The position numbers were made by a program, and so were the translations under genes. The notes below the pieces were generated by a model. The model saw only the letters and a program-made list of their open reading frames with translations. It made no database searches and was not told the origin of the DNA. Positions 23,332 to 34,837 of a stretch of 64,000 nucleotides of DNA are shown piece by piece; position 1 is the first letter of the stretch, and each line of letters opens with the position of its first letter. The DNA comes from Populus alba (taxonomy: Eukaryota; Streptophyta; Magnoliopsida; Malpighiales; Salicaceae). Where the stretch lies: NCBI RefSeq assembly GCF_005239225.2, contig NC_133294.1:1426001-1490000 (forward strand), read 5' to 3'.

Positions 23332-23677
23332 TGTTGAAGTTTGCTTGCTGAAGCTGTCAAAGAAGGAGCTGTCAACAAATCTGTTATTTCTGTTATTTCT
23401 AATTATCATGCTAATAATAAGCTATTGTCCTAGTCTCTAGGTATTAGTTATTCTGTTATTAAGTTAACAGATCATAGCATGATTTCATGCTATAAGTTTG
23501 GAATTCTGTTTTGTTTATTTTAGTATATATGTGTAACGATTGCGTGGAAGAAAGTAATACAAATTATTCATTCTATTCAAAGAAACATCAGTTTATTATT
23601 CTGCCCTTCCTTATCTTCTTCATTCTATCACATTTCTTCTCGTATACATTCTCTTCACTTCTTTACAAACACTGTCA
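23332..23677 (+). repeat. 5' LTR of the copia element at 23332-25854
   Basis: Starts TGTTGAAGTT and ends ACACTGTCA. Confidence 0.92.
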
Positions 23678-23712
23678 ATTGATATCAGAGCTGATTTCTT
23701 AAAGGACCTGTG

Positions 23713-25450
23713 ATGGATAATGATGCAAGTTTTTCTCACATTTCTTCTCCAATCTTCAATGGAGAAAATTATCAACTTTGGGCAGTAAGGATGGAAACCT
23801 ACTTGGAAGCACTTGATCTTTGGGAGGCTATCGAAGAGGATTATGAAGTTCCACCACTGCCAACTAATCCTACCTTGACTCAGATTAAGAGTCACAAGGA
23901 GAGAAAAACCAAAAAATCCAAAGCAAAGGCATGTCTATTTGCTGCTGTCTCAACAACAGTTTTCACAAGGATTATGTCCCTAAAATCTGCCAAAGATATA
24001 TGGGATTATCTGAAGGAGGAGTATGCTGGAGATGAAAGGATACGTGGAATGCAAAGCCTCAACCTCATAAGAGAGTTTGAGCTGCAGAGGATGAAGGAGT
24101 TTGAGACCATCAAAGAGTACTCAGAAAAATTGCTTGGAATTGTCAACAATGTGAGATTGTTGGGCACAGACTTTACTGATTGCAGAATTGTGGAGAAAAT
24201 CCTTGTTACGGTGCCTGAAAGATATGAGGCATCTATAACTACCTTGGAGAACACCAAGGATCTATCCAAGATCAATTTGGCAGAATTGATAAATTGCCAA
24301 ATTGATAAATGCTTTGCAGGCTCAAGAACAAAGGAGACTGATGAGGCTGGATCATGTTACAGAAGGAGCATTACAAGCAAAGTATCCTTATTCCAAGAGT
24401 CATTTCAGGAAAAATCAGGTTTCAAGCAGTAGCAACACTACTGCTCGTAAATTCCAGCACAAAGGAAAATTTCTCAAAAGAAATTTTCCACCCTGTCAAC
24501 ACTACAACAAGACAGGACATGCACCTTTCAAGTGCTGGAAAAGGCCTGATGCAAAATGCAGCAAATGTAATCAAATGCGACATGAGACAATCATCTGCAG
24601 GTCAACAATTCAAAGACAAGATGTTGATGCACAAGTGGCCAGTCAAGATGATGAAGATCAAATGTTTGTAGCTTCATGTTTTTCAGTCCAAACCACCTCA
24701 GATCACTGGCTGATAGATAGTGGGTGTACGAATCGCATGACCCTTGACAGAAGCCTCTCAAACCTTGCAATCTATTGAAGTAGCAAAGGTCAGAATTGGG
24801 AATGGTGCTTGTATAGCTGCAAAAGGAAAGGGGACAATTGCCATCACCACAAAGTCAGGTACAAAAACCATTTCTGAAGTTTTATATGTACCTGAAATAG
24901 ATCAAAATCTATTAAGTGTGGGGCATTTGATTGAGAAAGGGATGAAGGTTGTGTTCGAAAATTATTTTTGTTATGTCTTTGATGCTGCTGGACAATTAAT
25001 TTTGCAAGCTAAGATGAAAGGAAAGAGTTTTTCATTCCTACCATTTGAGGAGGAGTATCCAGCTTTTCATACAAAGCTGACTGATATGGAAGTGTGGCAT
25101 AAAAGAGTAGGCCACTGCCATCAACAGAGGATGATAAGCATGAAGAAACATGACTCTGTGAGAGGAGTGCCTCAATTCACTGATTTTCCATCAAATTGCA
25201 GTGCATGTCAATTTGGTAAACAAAGCAGGAAGCCGTTCTAGAAATCAACTTGGAGATCCACACAGACTCCAATTGATTCACACTGATGTTGCTGGTCCAC
25301 TCAGCACACCTTCAATCAAAGGTAGTCGATACTATATTCTTTTTATTGATGACTTTTCTAGGATGTGCAGAAACATGGTGAAGTTAAGTTCATTTATTGC
25401 AAGTCTGAAAATCAATTGGCTGATCTGTTTACTAAACCACTTCTAGTAAA
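23713..25450 (+). pseudogene. Copia gag-protease-integrase remnant
   Basis: Gag starts at MDNDASFSHISSPIFNGENY (the GTG at 23710 is not needed). A near-duplicate of 16 bases around 24285-24310 (AATTGATAAAT repeated) shifts the frame inside LAELIN(ALQAQEQRR). The knuckle region has CQHYNKTGHAPFKC, which lacks the second cysteine, and an intact CSKCNQMRHETIIC. The protease motif is LIDSGCTN near 24710, followed by a second frameshift near 24745. The integrase zinc region WHKRVGHCH...CSACQFGKQ ends at a stop at 25239-25241, and IDDFSRM at about 25345 is the last integrase sequence before the deletion join. Confidence 0.85.
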
Positions 25451-25508
25451 CAGGTTTGAGTTTTTAAGACAAAGGATTGGAGTTTGTAGCTTCTCAAGCA
25501 AGGAGGAG

Positions 25509-25854
25509 TGTTGAAGTTTGCTTGCTGAAGCTGTCAAAGAAGGAGCTGTCAACAAATCTGTTATTTCTGTTATTTCTAATTATCATGCTAATAATAAGCT
25601 ATTGTCCTAGTCTCTAGGTATTAGTTATTCTGTTATTAAGTTAACAGATCATAGCATGATTTCATGCTATAAGTTTGGAATTCTGTTTTGTTTATTTTAG
25701 TATATATGTGTAACGATTGCATGGAAGAAAGTAATACGAATTATTCATTCTATTCAAAGAAACATCAGTTTATTATTCTGCCCTTCCTTATCTTCTTCAT
25801 TCTATCACATTTCTTCTCGTATACATTCTCTTCACTTCTTTACAAACACTGTCA
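25509..25854 (+). repeat. 3' LTR of the copia element at 23332-25854
   Basis: Preceded by a purine tract ending GGAGGAG. It ends 363 bp before the ATG of gene C. Confidence 0.92.
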
Positions 25855-25859
25855 GGCAT

Positions 25860-26217
25860 ATATAAAGCAAGGTTCATTTTCAATAAAGTGCCAATTAGCA
25901 CATGAAGCAAAACTATATAGCTAGTTAGTGATCATAACTGTGCAATAATAAATCAAGGAAAAGTTCAAGATTCTAACTCTACCACAAGTAAAGATGATTG
26001 ATAATCCAAATGCAGTCATAAAGTCAAAAGCTCTGGATGCAGCTTTAGAATAGGAGAGGTAGCTAGAATATTATACTTTGTAAGTGTACTCGTCAAGATT
26101 AACAAGATCCTGTTGTATGATAGTAGAATCTGATATAAAGGAGAAGGTTATTATTGAGGATTGGCATAGCGATTTTTTTTTTTTTTTTCAAGGAAAAAAT
26201 TACCCCCTCCCTTCTTC
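25860..26217 (+). promoter_or_regulatory. Proximal upstream region of gene C
   Basis: A GATATAAAGG box lies at about 26132-26141, roughly 80 bases before the ATG, and a run of T precedes the start. The copia LTR abuts this segment on the left. Confidence 0.45.
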
Positions 26218-28786
26218 ATGGAACCCTTGATGTCTTCCCGTACAACTGAAATCGATTCTAAACAGAAAATAAACGGAAACTTGTACTATGCTCTCATGAA
26301 AGGAAACAAGAAGATAGTTGCAGAACTCTGCCAAAAAATTCAGGATCATGCATTGCACGTAATAACAGTAAACGACGATACAGTACTTCACATGGCTACA
26401 TATGCCAAAGAAGCATCCTTGGTAGAACAATTACTAGATGAGTTGCCTGATCATCATCTCGACAAGTTGACTCGCCAAAATGGTGTAGGAAACACAATCC
26501 TCCATGAGACTGCCACAAGCAACCATACTGTAGCTGTTGCAGGTAAACTTCTGAAGAAAGCCCCTGGATTGTTAGGCATGCGCAACCACAATGGGGAGAC
26601 GGCTCTCTTTCGTGCGGCCCGGTATGGAAAAACTGATATGTTCAACTTTCTAGCTGCTAAAGTCTCTGGATATGATGAATCTGGTTTGCAATTCTATGTA
26701 CAGAGAAGTGATAAAACCACTATCCTTCACATGGCCATTCTTTCTCAGCATTTTGGTAAGCATTGTCAATTATAAATTCATTTCTTCCCCCCATCTGCAA
26801 GTCAATTTTTGTTTCAACATATGAAGTTGATATTCTGATGCTGAAATGTTTTCTTTCATACAAATTACGTTGGGCCACAGATTTGGCATACCGAATTGCG
26901 TTGGACTACACGCATTTAATTGGCCAAAAAGATGCCGATGGTATGACTGGTCTTCAGCTTTTATCATGCAACCCATCAGCTTTTAAACTAGAGCCTGAAG
27001 AAGGATTCATTAATTTAGGTATGGAAGTATAATCCTTACCCTTCCAGTTTTCACTGAATCAGTGAAACCAATGTGATTATGGCACTTCTCATATAAAAAA
27101 AAATGTAACATTCTTAGATTTTTTTATTGTAGTTTCCCTTCTTTTTCTGTCAATCCTTTTAACAACCATGATGTAACTTGCCTTGTTTCTGCATAATAAA
27201 CTCATTCTTACATTACATCACAGAATTTATATGCAACTAACCATTTGCGACTAACTTATTTCCTTGAAAGCAAAATCATATGGAAGTTCAGTATGGAGGG
27301 AAAAGGTTCAAAAGCAAAAACAACTGCATAGATCACCTGTGAAGCTTGCCAAGTTTTTAGTCAGAAAAGATACCTCCTGGGAGCTTACGTATTCTAGCAT
27401 CGACCAGAGCAAGCCTAAAATCCACAAGTACGGAGAAAAGGGAGGCCAAGAACGGCAAGAGGTACATTTGTTTAATAAAATTCCAGACAAAGAGGAGAGT
27501 CTTGGAGAAACTCCTTTGATTTTGGCTACAAAGTCAGGCTGTGTGGAGATTGTTGAAGAAATACTCAAGCTATATCCCCAGGCAGTCGAACACATTGATG
27601 ACGAAGGGCGCAATGTATTGCATGTAGCAATCAAATACCGCCGAAAGAAGATTTTCGAGCTTGTGAAAGGAATGGACGTGCCTATGAAGAGGCTGACAAG
27701 GAAGATTGATGGTGATGGGAATTCCATTCTACACACCGTCGGAAGGAAACGAAAGGATTTTATATCTGATGAGAAGATGGAAGGCCCTGCATTCCTCTTA
27801 CAGGAGGACTTGCTCTGGTTTGAGGTGCACTTTTTAGACTTTTACCTTCCTGCTATGCATATCTATCATACACATAATTCACGGGAAGCACAATATTTTG
27901 TTATTGTCATACTAATCTTGAATCCTGAAGCGGTTGGAGTAGACGTGTTACAGCAATATGGTAGGGGGAGTTTACATAATAATTCATCTTAAAAAGTAAT
28001 TTATGTATGATTTATAAGAAGAAATCATAAAAAAAATTAATGGTCTAATTCTATATTTCTTTTCTTTTAAGGAAACTTGATAGACATGTTATCTTTGTTA
28101 TCCATGTGAGAACGCAGCGCGTCAAAGAAGTCACTCCATCCCATTTCCTGAATCACCAGAACAATATGAAGCTCACTGCAGAAGGGTATTTCATTACTGC
28201 AAACTCTGAACTCCGCAATTTAGCCAAAGAATGGTTAAAGACAACAGCAGAAGGATGTTCTGTGGTAGCAGTTCTCATTGCCACCGTTGCCTTTGCTGCA
28301 GCCTACACGGTTCCAGGAGGTCCGAATCAGAGCACTGGTGTTCCTGTTCTCGTCAACAAACCATTCTTTGTGGTTTTCACCGTGACTGATGTACTCTCCC
28401 ATACGTTCGCTTTGACATCAGTTGTTACTTTCCTCTCTATCCTAACATCCCCGTTTCGATTTAAAGATTTCAAGCATACACTTCCTAATAAGTTGATGGT
28501 AGGCTTCACATTTCTGTTTCTCTCTGTGGCAATGATGATGGTAGCGTTTGGAGCAACAATCATTCTGATGATTTACAGCAAGGAAAGCTGGACAAAAATT
28601 ACTCTATATGCAGTCTCCTTTATCCCAGTTGGCATCTTTGCACTATCTTATTTCCCTCTTTATCCATCACTGTCAAAGACTTACAACTTGCTCCAGAAAA
28701 TTCCCTGCATTAAACATATTCCAGCTATACCTTGGAACTCTTTCAAATGTTGTCGAGTCGAAACCACTGATACCCACTTTCCATGA
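26218..28786 (+). CDS. Gene C: ankyrin-repeat PGG-domain membrane protein (ACD6/ITN1-like)
   Basis: The exons are 26218-26755, 26881-27018, 27271-27824 and 28118-28786, with GT-AG introns and the same phases as gene B. Together they give 633 codons including the stop. The ankyrin region covers about residues 25-380 (ALHVITVNDDTVLHMATYAK, GNTILHETATSNH, NHNGETALFRAARYGK, GETPLILATKSG, GRNVLHVAIKYR). The C-terminal PGG domain has the canonical AAAYTVPGG, with PGG at residues 476-478, then hydrophobic helices (PFFVVFTVTDVLSHTFALT; FTFLFLSVAMMMVAFGATII; LYAVSFIPVGIFALSYFPLY). No defect is visible. It is a tandem paralogue of gene B and the best candidate for a working gene here. Its role in membrane-linked defence or stress signalling is inferred from the family. 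Confidence 0.9.
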
Positions 28787-29302
28787 AATATCCCACATGT
28801 AATTATCCTAACTAAATCCTTTCCATTTTCTGAAATGTGATGCATACCTATTTAAGTAAAGGTTGGCACAAGTATTGGTCCTATCTGTAAGCAGCTACCG
28901 CCATGGATGATTTCAAATAATACAATGTTGTGATATGTGCAATAAGTAACAAAGAAAGCCAGCAATTCTTGTAACATAGGTGTTAATTTAACCACAGAGT
29001 TCTTGACACTGGTCCCCTCTTCTCTTATTCAGGAGGGACAGAACATTTTGCTTGAAACTTGGTCAGTTCAATTTGCAAAATGATGAACCCTAAACACCTA
29101 AACTTCGGTTCATTGGAACTTCAAGAGTCATTTCCAAGTGAATGGTTTGTTTACAAGTTCTATTCAAATATATAGCACTACAAAGTAATGATAGTTCAAG
29201 CATCAACTCCATGAGTGGGATCTGTAAAAACCACCTAGCGCTGAATAATTCAACCTCCAATGTTGAGATCTTTTAAAGTGAATCAAGATGAATTATTTTT
29301 TT
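28787..29302. other. Intergenic, 3' of gene C
   Basis: The 3' flank of gene C is followed by AT-rich DNA. I see no gene or repeat ends. Confidence 0.5.
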
Positions 29303-29785
29303 AATCTAGGGAGATCAGGGCTGAAAGTGAGCCAGCTCTCATAATTAAGGAGCTTGGGTAAGTTTTGGGAACCAGCTAAATGTCAAAGAAGCGAGATCAC
29401 TGTTGCAATGTTGCAGAGACCATGGTGTCAATTTCTTTGATAACGCAGAGGCTTATGCTAATGGAAGAGCCGAAGAAATCATGGGTCAAGCAATCTGTGT
29501 TTAGTAAGATCTTTTGGGGAGGTCCCGGTCCTAATGATAAAGGCTTGTCTAGGAAACATATTCTTGAGGGTACTATAAGGTTTCTCTTAAGAGATTGGAT
29601 ATGGACTATGTTGATGTCATCTATTGTAATCGCCCACTCCTATTGAAGAGACAGTGAGGGCAATGAATCACGTGATTGATAAAGGGTGGGCATTTTACTG
29701 GGGGACTAGTGAATGGTGAGCTCAACAAATCACTGAAGCTTGGGGCATAGCGGAGAAGTCGGACTTGGTGGGACCAATTGGTGGT
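29303..29785 (+). pseudogene. KAB1-like potassium channel beta subunit (aldo/keto reductase) pseudogene
   Basis: Pieces in two frames reproduce the N-terminal half of the plant Kv channel beta subunit, an NADPH-dependent aldo/keto reductase relative. They are NLGRSGLKVSQLS, NQLNVKEARSLLQCCRDHGV followed by NFFDNAEAYANGRAEEIMGQ, FWGGPGPNDKGLSRKHILEG, KRLDMDYVDVIYC, TPIEETVRAMNHVIDKGWAF followed by YWGTSEW, and QQITEAWGIAEKSDLVGPI. Stops interrupt it (after VSQLS and at TSEW), about 15 codons are missing before FWGGPG, and there are frameshifts near 29345 and 29580. Homology ends abruptly after DLVGPI. No intron interrupts it, which fits a truncated retrocopy. The remaining catalytic half is absent. 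Confidence 0.85.
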
Positions 29786-30577
29786 GGAGTAGGGTACCCA
29801 CGCGCCGCCATTATTTCAGCACTTTCAAAAGTTTTGAGCATTGTTCCTTGGTTTTCAAAAAATTTTCAAGATTAATTTTTGAATTTCAGAAGGTTTATTT
29901 TATAAATTATAAATGTTTAATGTGTGCGTGTTTGAATTAGAATGAGAATTTTTAGTGTTTTATGAACATGTGTATTTTTAGTGCTTTATGGTGGTGGCCT
30001 ACCTTTTGTTAATGAATTCTTTCACATTGTTACATACCTTTATATCAATTTATAGTTGGAAAACGTGAACAAGCTTCTAACCTCAATGCTAACAAACTTT
30101 ATTAACTGTATAACAATACTAACAGCATTTTAACCGCTTGATCCTCTAATCTCTTGACATATGGAAAAACTAGATCCTTTGATATCTTTACACCTTTGCA
30201 CTCTTCAGTTTGGTTAAAAGATGCTCCCTCAAGGTTCAATTGTTTCTTTGGCTGCTTGTTCAAGATAAAGTATGCACTCATGATTTCTTGTTTCAGCGTG
30301 ATTTGCTTTAACTTCAGCAAGCTCGATGTTTGTTCTATAAAAGAAGTATTGAAACTTGAAGCCATCTTTTCATTCAATGTGTTTTTGCTGGGAAGTTAGT
30401 GGCGTATTAGTGGCTGCTTCCCAAAAATTATTGATGATATGTGTTACCGATGATCAACAATGGTGGTCTACAATGGTGCAAGGCAAATTTCAGAAACATT
30501 CATTGCAACTTTTCTTTACTTGTATTGAGTTGAATTATGTAGAGAGATTGAATTAATGTATAACGTGCTGGACAATG
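29786..30577. other. Intergenic
   Basis: Only short open frames are present, such as a 91-codon minus-strand frame at 30102-30377 with no recognisable family. No LTR ends or inverted repeats were found before the copia LTR at 30578. Confidence 0.45.
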
Positions 30578-30705
30578 AATCACAGCAGCCCTTCCTTGAT
30601 ATTTATAACATTAGGGTTGTGTACAATACAAGGGTGGAATGTACTATACATGATAATTATTCCTATACAAGGTATTTACATATATATAGGAGTCTTTCCA
30701 TTACA
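30578..30705 (-). repeat. 3' LTR of the old minus-strand copia element
   Basis: Adjacent to a polypurine-like CTTGACGGGG on the minus strand. It matches 40759-40886 with few differences. Confidence 0.85.
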
Positions 30706-30712
30706 TGCCCCG

Positions 30713-32059
30713 TCAAGCTGAAGGTGGAGACTCCACCCGAAGCTTGGATCGAAAGAAACCAAACGAAAATGGAGGGAGAGGCTTGGTAAGAACATCAGTT
30801 AGTTGATCCTTAGAAGAGATGAATCGTACCTGAATTTCTTTCTTAGCAACGCGGTCACGAACGAAGTGATAATCAACTTCAACATGTTTAGTACGTGCGT
30901 GAAACACTGGATTGGCAGACATGAAAGTGGCCCCTAAATTATCACACCATAACGTAGTGCTGGGTGAAAATGGAAGTCGTAGTTCTGACAATAAAGAGTG
31001 AATCCACAAGATTTCAGCAGTACCATCAACTAAGGCTTTGTATTCAGCTTCTGTAGAAGATCTAGCAACAGTGCGTTGTTTCCCAGATTTCTAGGAAATA
31101 GGAGTGGAACCAAGGTACACAAGATAACCACCTGTTGATTTTCGATTGTCAATACTACCAGCCCATTCAGCATCAGTAAAGCCATGAAGAGACAAGTATG
31201 AGTCTCGAGTAATATGCAAACCATAGGAGGCTGTAGCCTGAAGGTAACGTAAGATGCGTTTAACTGCCGCCCAATGATCCTCAGTAGGAGCATGCATAAA
31301 TTGACACACCTTGTTTACTGCATAACAAATATCAGGTCTAGTGAAAGTAAGGTACTATAGAGCACCAACAATCTGTTTATACCGTGTTGGGGTAGAGTGA
31401 AGAGTACCAGGCACGGATCCCAATTTAGACGAGGAAGACAACGGAGTATCAACTGGTTTGCAAGAAGTCATACCTGCTTGTTGGATAATGTCTAGTGTAT
31501 ACTTGTGTTGACTTAGTAAGAGACCCATAGAAGTCGATTTAACTTCTATTCCTAGGAAGAAGAGAAAAACCCTAAGTCCCGAAGCTTAAACTCTGAACTC
31601 AACAAAGTAATCAGTCGTTGAAGCAAGGCCGAGTCACTCCCAGTTAATAGAATATCATCAATATACACAAGCAGATAGATCATTGCACCACCGAAGGAAA
31701 GAATAAATAGAGAAGTATCAACCTTGGATGCCTGAAATCCAATGGAGATGAGAAATTCACTTAACCGATTGTACCATGCTCGAGGTGCTTGTTTCAACCC
31801 ATACAGAGATTTATGAAGACGACACACATAAGATGGAAGTGTAGGATCAACAAAGCCAGGTAGTTGTACCATGTAAACTTCTTCCTGAAGAATACCATTT
31901 AGGAAGGCATTATGGACATCTAACTGATGAATTTTCCAACCATGTGTGACAGCAATCGTGATCACAAGTCTAACCGTGGTAGGCTTAACCACTGGACTAA
32001 ATGTCTCCAAGTAATCAATCCCCTCTTGCTGCGTGAAACCGCGGGCAACCAACCGTGCT
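30713..32059 (-). pseudogene. Copia reverse transcriptase/RNase H remnant, part 1
   Basis: Reading leftward, [20 protein letters not shown], then [24 protein letters not shown] and the catalytic LLVYIDDILLTGSD belong to reverse transcriptase. After FKLRDLGF the frame breaks. RNase H follows ([46 protein letters not shown]-like LTDVLTKPLP) with stops near 31094 and 31357. Confidence 0.85.
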
Positions 32060-32064
32060 TTATA

Positions 32065-34832
32065 TGTAAAACCTCCAGGTGAAAAATCATAAATTGACTA
32101 GTTTTAGGTAAGACAAAATAATTCGTAACTCTTGATTGGGTGATCAGAAAATTCTGAAAATTTTCGTGGAGTGTTCTAATATCATGCCTTAGCTTGGGTT
32201 AAAATTTCAGAATTTTTAGAGAAATTCGGAAATTTGACGAAAAATCACAATTCGACTAGTTTTACGTTATTGGACGTAATTTTTAATCCGACCATCGGAT
32301 TGAGCCGAAAATTTTTGAAGAACCTTAAAATATACTGAATAAAACCTGGTTAAAATTTTAAGATGAATGGAGCTCGGTAGTGCTAGAAAAAAAATAAGGA
32401 CCGTCAAATAGAGGCAAAAATGCTCATTAGGGGTAGAATAGTTATTTGCCATTGAAAAGAAAATATATAAGCCCTCCTTCTCTGCTATTAACTGCCGAAT
32501 GGGCAGAAACAAAAAGATGAAAAGAAAAAACAGAGCATAACGTGAGAGATAGAGAGAAAAGTAAGGAAAAACAATAAGGAAATTGAGAGAGTAACTTTAT
32601 AAACTTGCAAGTTAAACTTATAAAACACTAAATCAAGTGAAGGAAGGAGGATTTGAGAAGGGGAATTCAGCTAACCTTGGAAGAGAAGAGAAATTGGAAG
32701 AAAAACAATAGGTAAGCATGAGAAGTTTGGATTTAATGTTGATTTAGATGTTTTTCCTAAGCTTATTTGATTAAATTAGGAAGTAATTTCATGGAACTTT
32801 ACCTTAGTTTCCCTTAAATCCTAGATTATTGAACTTAGGGTTCTTTATGTGAATTTGGGGGAATTAGGAGGGGAAGGGAAAATGATGAAATTGAAGAGGA
32901 ATAGAATGAAAACAAGTTGAAATAACAAGTAAATGAAGAGAGATTTGGGGGAGCAAAAAGAAACATCACATTCGGCCAATGAAGAAAATAAAAATAAAAA
33001 TGGGAGAATGACTTTTGATGTTAATGTTTAGAAAAAAACCATGTTTAATCATGATAAATGAAAATGTAAGAAAGACTAAATGAAGAGATAGCATTTAAGT
33101 TGAGAAAATAATAATAATAATAATAATAATATGTAAATTCAAATTAAAAGAGAAATAAACTAGTTAAAAGAAAATATGAAGACAAGATGCCTAGATTGTG
33201 TTTAAATATAGTATTTAAATAAAATAAATAATATGATGTGAGGGTATAAAAGAATAGAAGAATAATTTGATGGAGGAATTATGAACATAGAGAAAACAAA
33301 GAAGTAACTTGAGTTAAATATGAGGTTTGTATGTAAAATAATGATGTTATATTTGAGAATGAATTTTTATTAGAACAAATTACAAATAAAAATATTATGT
33401 GCTTTATGTTTCGGCACATAAGAAAAAAATATTGATGGACTAATGATATAATGACACTTGATTGATTCAGGAGCTGTGTCTGGAGCTGGTCATCAGACAG
33501 GAGGAGCTGGGTCATCCCGAACAGAAGGTAGGTGAATTAGTCACCTCTTTTTGTAATTTTTAGTTTTCCTAATTATCTATGTTGCTTATTTAATTGATAT
33601 TAAATGAATGGAGCAAATGAATAATTTGAGTTTTGATTATGTGAAATTACTGGTTTTATTGGTTAACAAAGAGGTTAACCGGATATGGGGTAATTCGTAT
33701 GGAATTACCGGATTTTTTGACTAATACAAGAGATTAGCCGGATGCTAGGTAATTCGAATGGAATTATTGGATTGATTGGCTAACAAAAGAGATTAGCCAG
33801 ATACTGGGTGATTCATATGGAATTACCGGATTGATTTTGCTAACCGAAATGGGTTAGTCGGATTTTGGGTAATAAAGAGAATTACCGGGTTTATTGGTTA
33901 ACAAAGAGGTTAACTGGATAAGGAGTAATTTCTATGTAATTACCAGATTGATTGGCTAACAAAAAAGGTTAGCTGGATGATAGGTAATTCGAATGGAATT
34001 ACTAGGTCTATTGGTAACCGAGGAAGGAAAAAATGAATTTTGGGTATCTATATGGAAGTGTTAGATGTATTTGGTAAATAAGAGGAATTAGTTGGATTTT
34101 TTAAGTCCTAAAAAGATTATGTAAATTATAGGAGTAAGTTAGATTGAAGTAGAAGTACTAAATTTCAAAGGTTAAGAGTAATTATTTAATGTTAGATTAA
34201 TATAATGAGAAAGTTAATTAATATGGTTGTTGTTGAAACAGGTATGCCACGAGGTGATGCAGATCGTTAGATGTAGGAATTCTCCTGTTTATGAATTACC
34301 ATTTTGGAATGTAATATTCATGTCGTTACTTTCAATGTAAATCCTTTTGTGATGTAAAAATCAAGTAGAAGGTGTAATAGGTAGTGGATGTATTATATAT
34401 ATGTATAGTTATTAGTATGATCAAATCATTTTCAAAATGATAAGATAAGATTTATTATAAACATAATATGACTCTTAATCTTAATGTTGTATTTAAGTAG
34501 TTAGTTAGCATTTATTATGTTTGTGATGAATTTGTTTATCCTTTGGGTTGCTTTGGGAGTACATTTATGTTGATTATTAATTGATAAGTATAAGTATTGC
34601 GTTATTGTTTGATGATTGGAATGTGATCCAGGATGATTGGATCAAGATGGAAGTCATAATGATATATATTAGAAGTGTTGTCGATAACTTGGTACAAACA
34701 AAAACAGAGGAAACTCTGCCGAAATTTTCAAAAAAAAAAAAAATCCCATAAATTTAGACATGTTACCCAATACTTGACATTGGTAAATAAATGTTTGGAG
34801 ATTTCATGACATCATGATTTGAGACTGTTACA
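32065..34832 (+). mobile_element. Solo-LTR-like insertion, 2768 bp, target duplication TTATA
   Basis: It begins TGTAAAACCTCC and ends GACTGTTACA. TTATA lies at 32060-32064 and 34833-34837. Removing it rejoins the reverse transcriptase frame of the surrounding element (DRY followed by KARLVARG), which proves an insertion. An AATATATAAG box near 32462 is followed by a GA-rich leader, suggesting plus-sense U3/R. No protein-coding retroelement domain is present, so a solo LTR is the simplest reading. A non-autonomous element of another type is possible. Confidence 0.8.
33642..34019. repeat. About 59-60-bp tandem repeat, at least six units
   Basis: The units alternate GGAATTACCGGATTGATTGG and AAGAGGTTAGCCGGAT-like cores and are degenerate. 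They lie inside the 2768-bp insertion. Confidence 0.85.
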
Positions 34833-34837
34833 TTATA

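Larger units (their letters stand above)
23332..25854 (+). mobile_element. Copia element with deleted pol core, target duplication GGCAT
   Basis: The LTRs at 23332-23677 and 25509-25854 are both 346 bp and differ at only two positions that I can see. Both sides carry GGCAT (23327-23331, 25855-25859). The primer site TTGATATCAGAGC follows the left LTR. Only 1.8 kb of internal sequence remains: gag, protease and the start of integrase, then an abrupt join near 25365 to the last residues of RNase H ([14 protein letters not shown]). The rest of integrase and all of reverse transcriptase are gone, so it cannot move on its own. Confidence 0.92.

Noticed and set aside
23510..23702. Identical short open frames in 23511-23702 and 25688-25924
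   Set aside because: They are the two LTRs of one copia element read in the same frame.
33642..34019. CRISPR-like spaced repeats
   Set aside because: The units are degenerate and contiguous without unique spacers, in a plant nuclear context. It is a tandem repeat.
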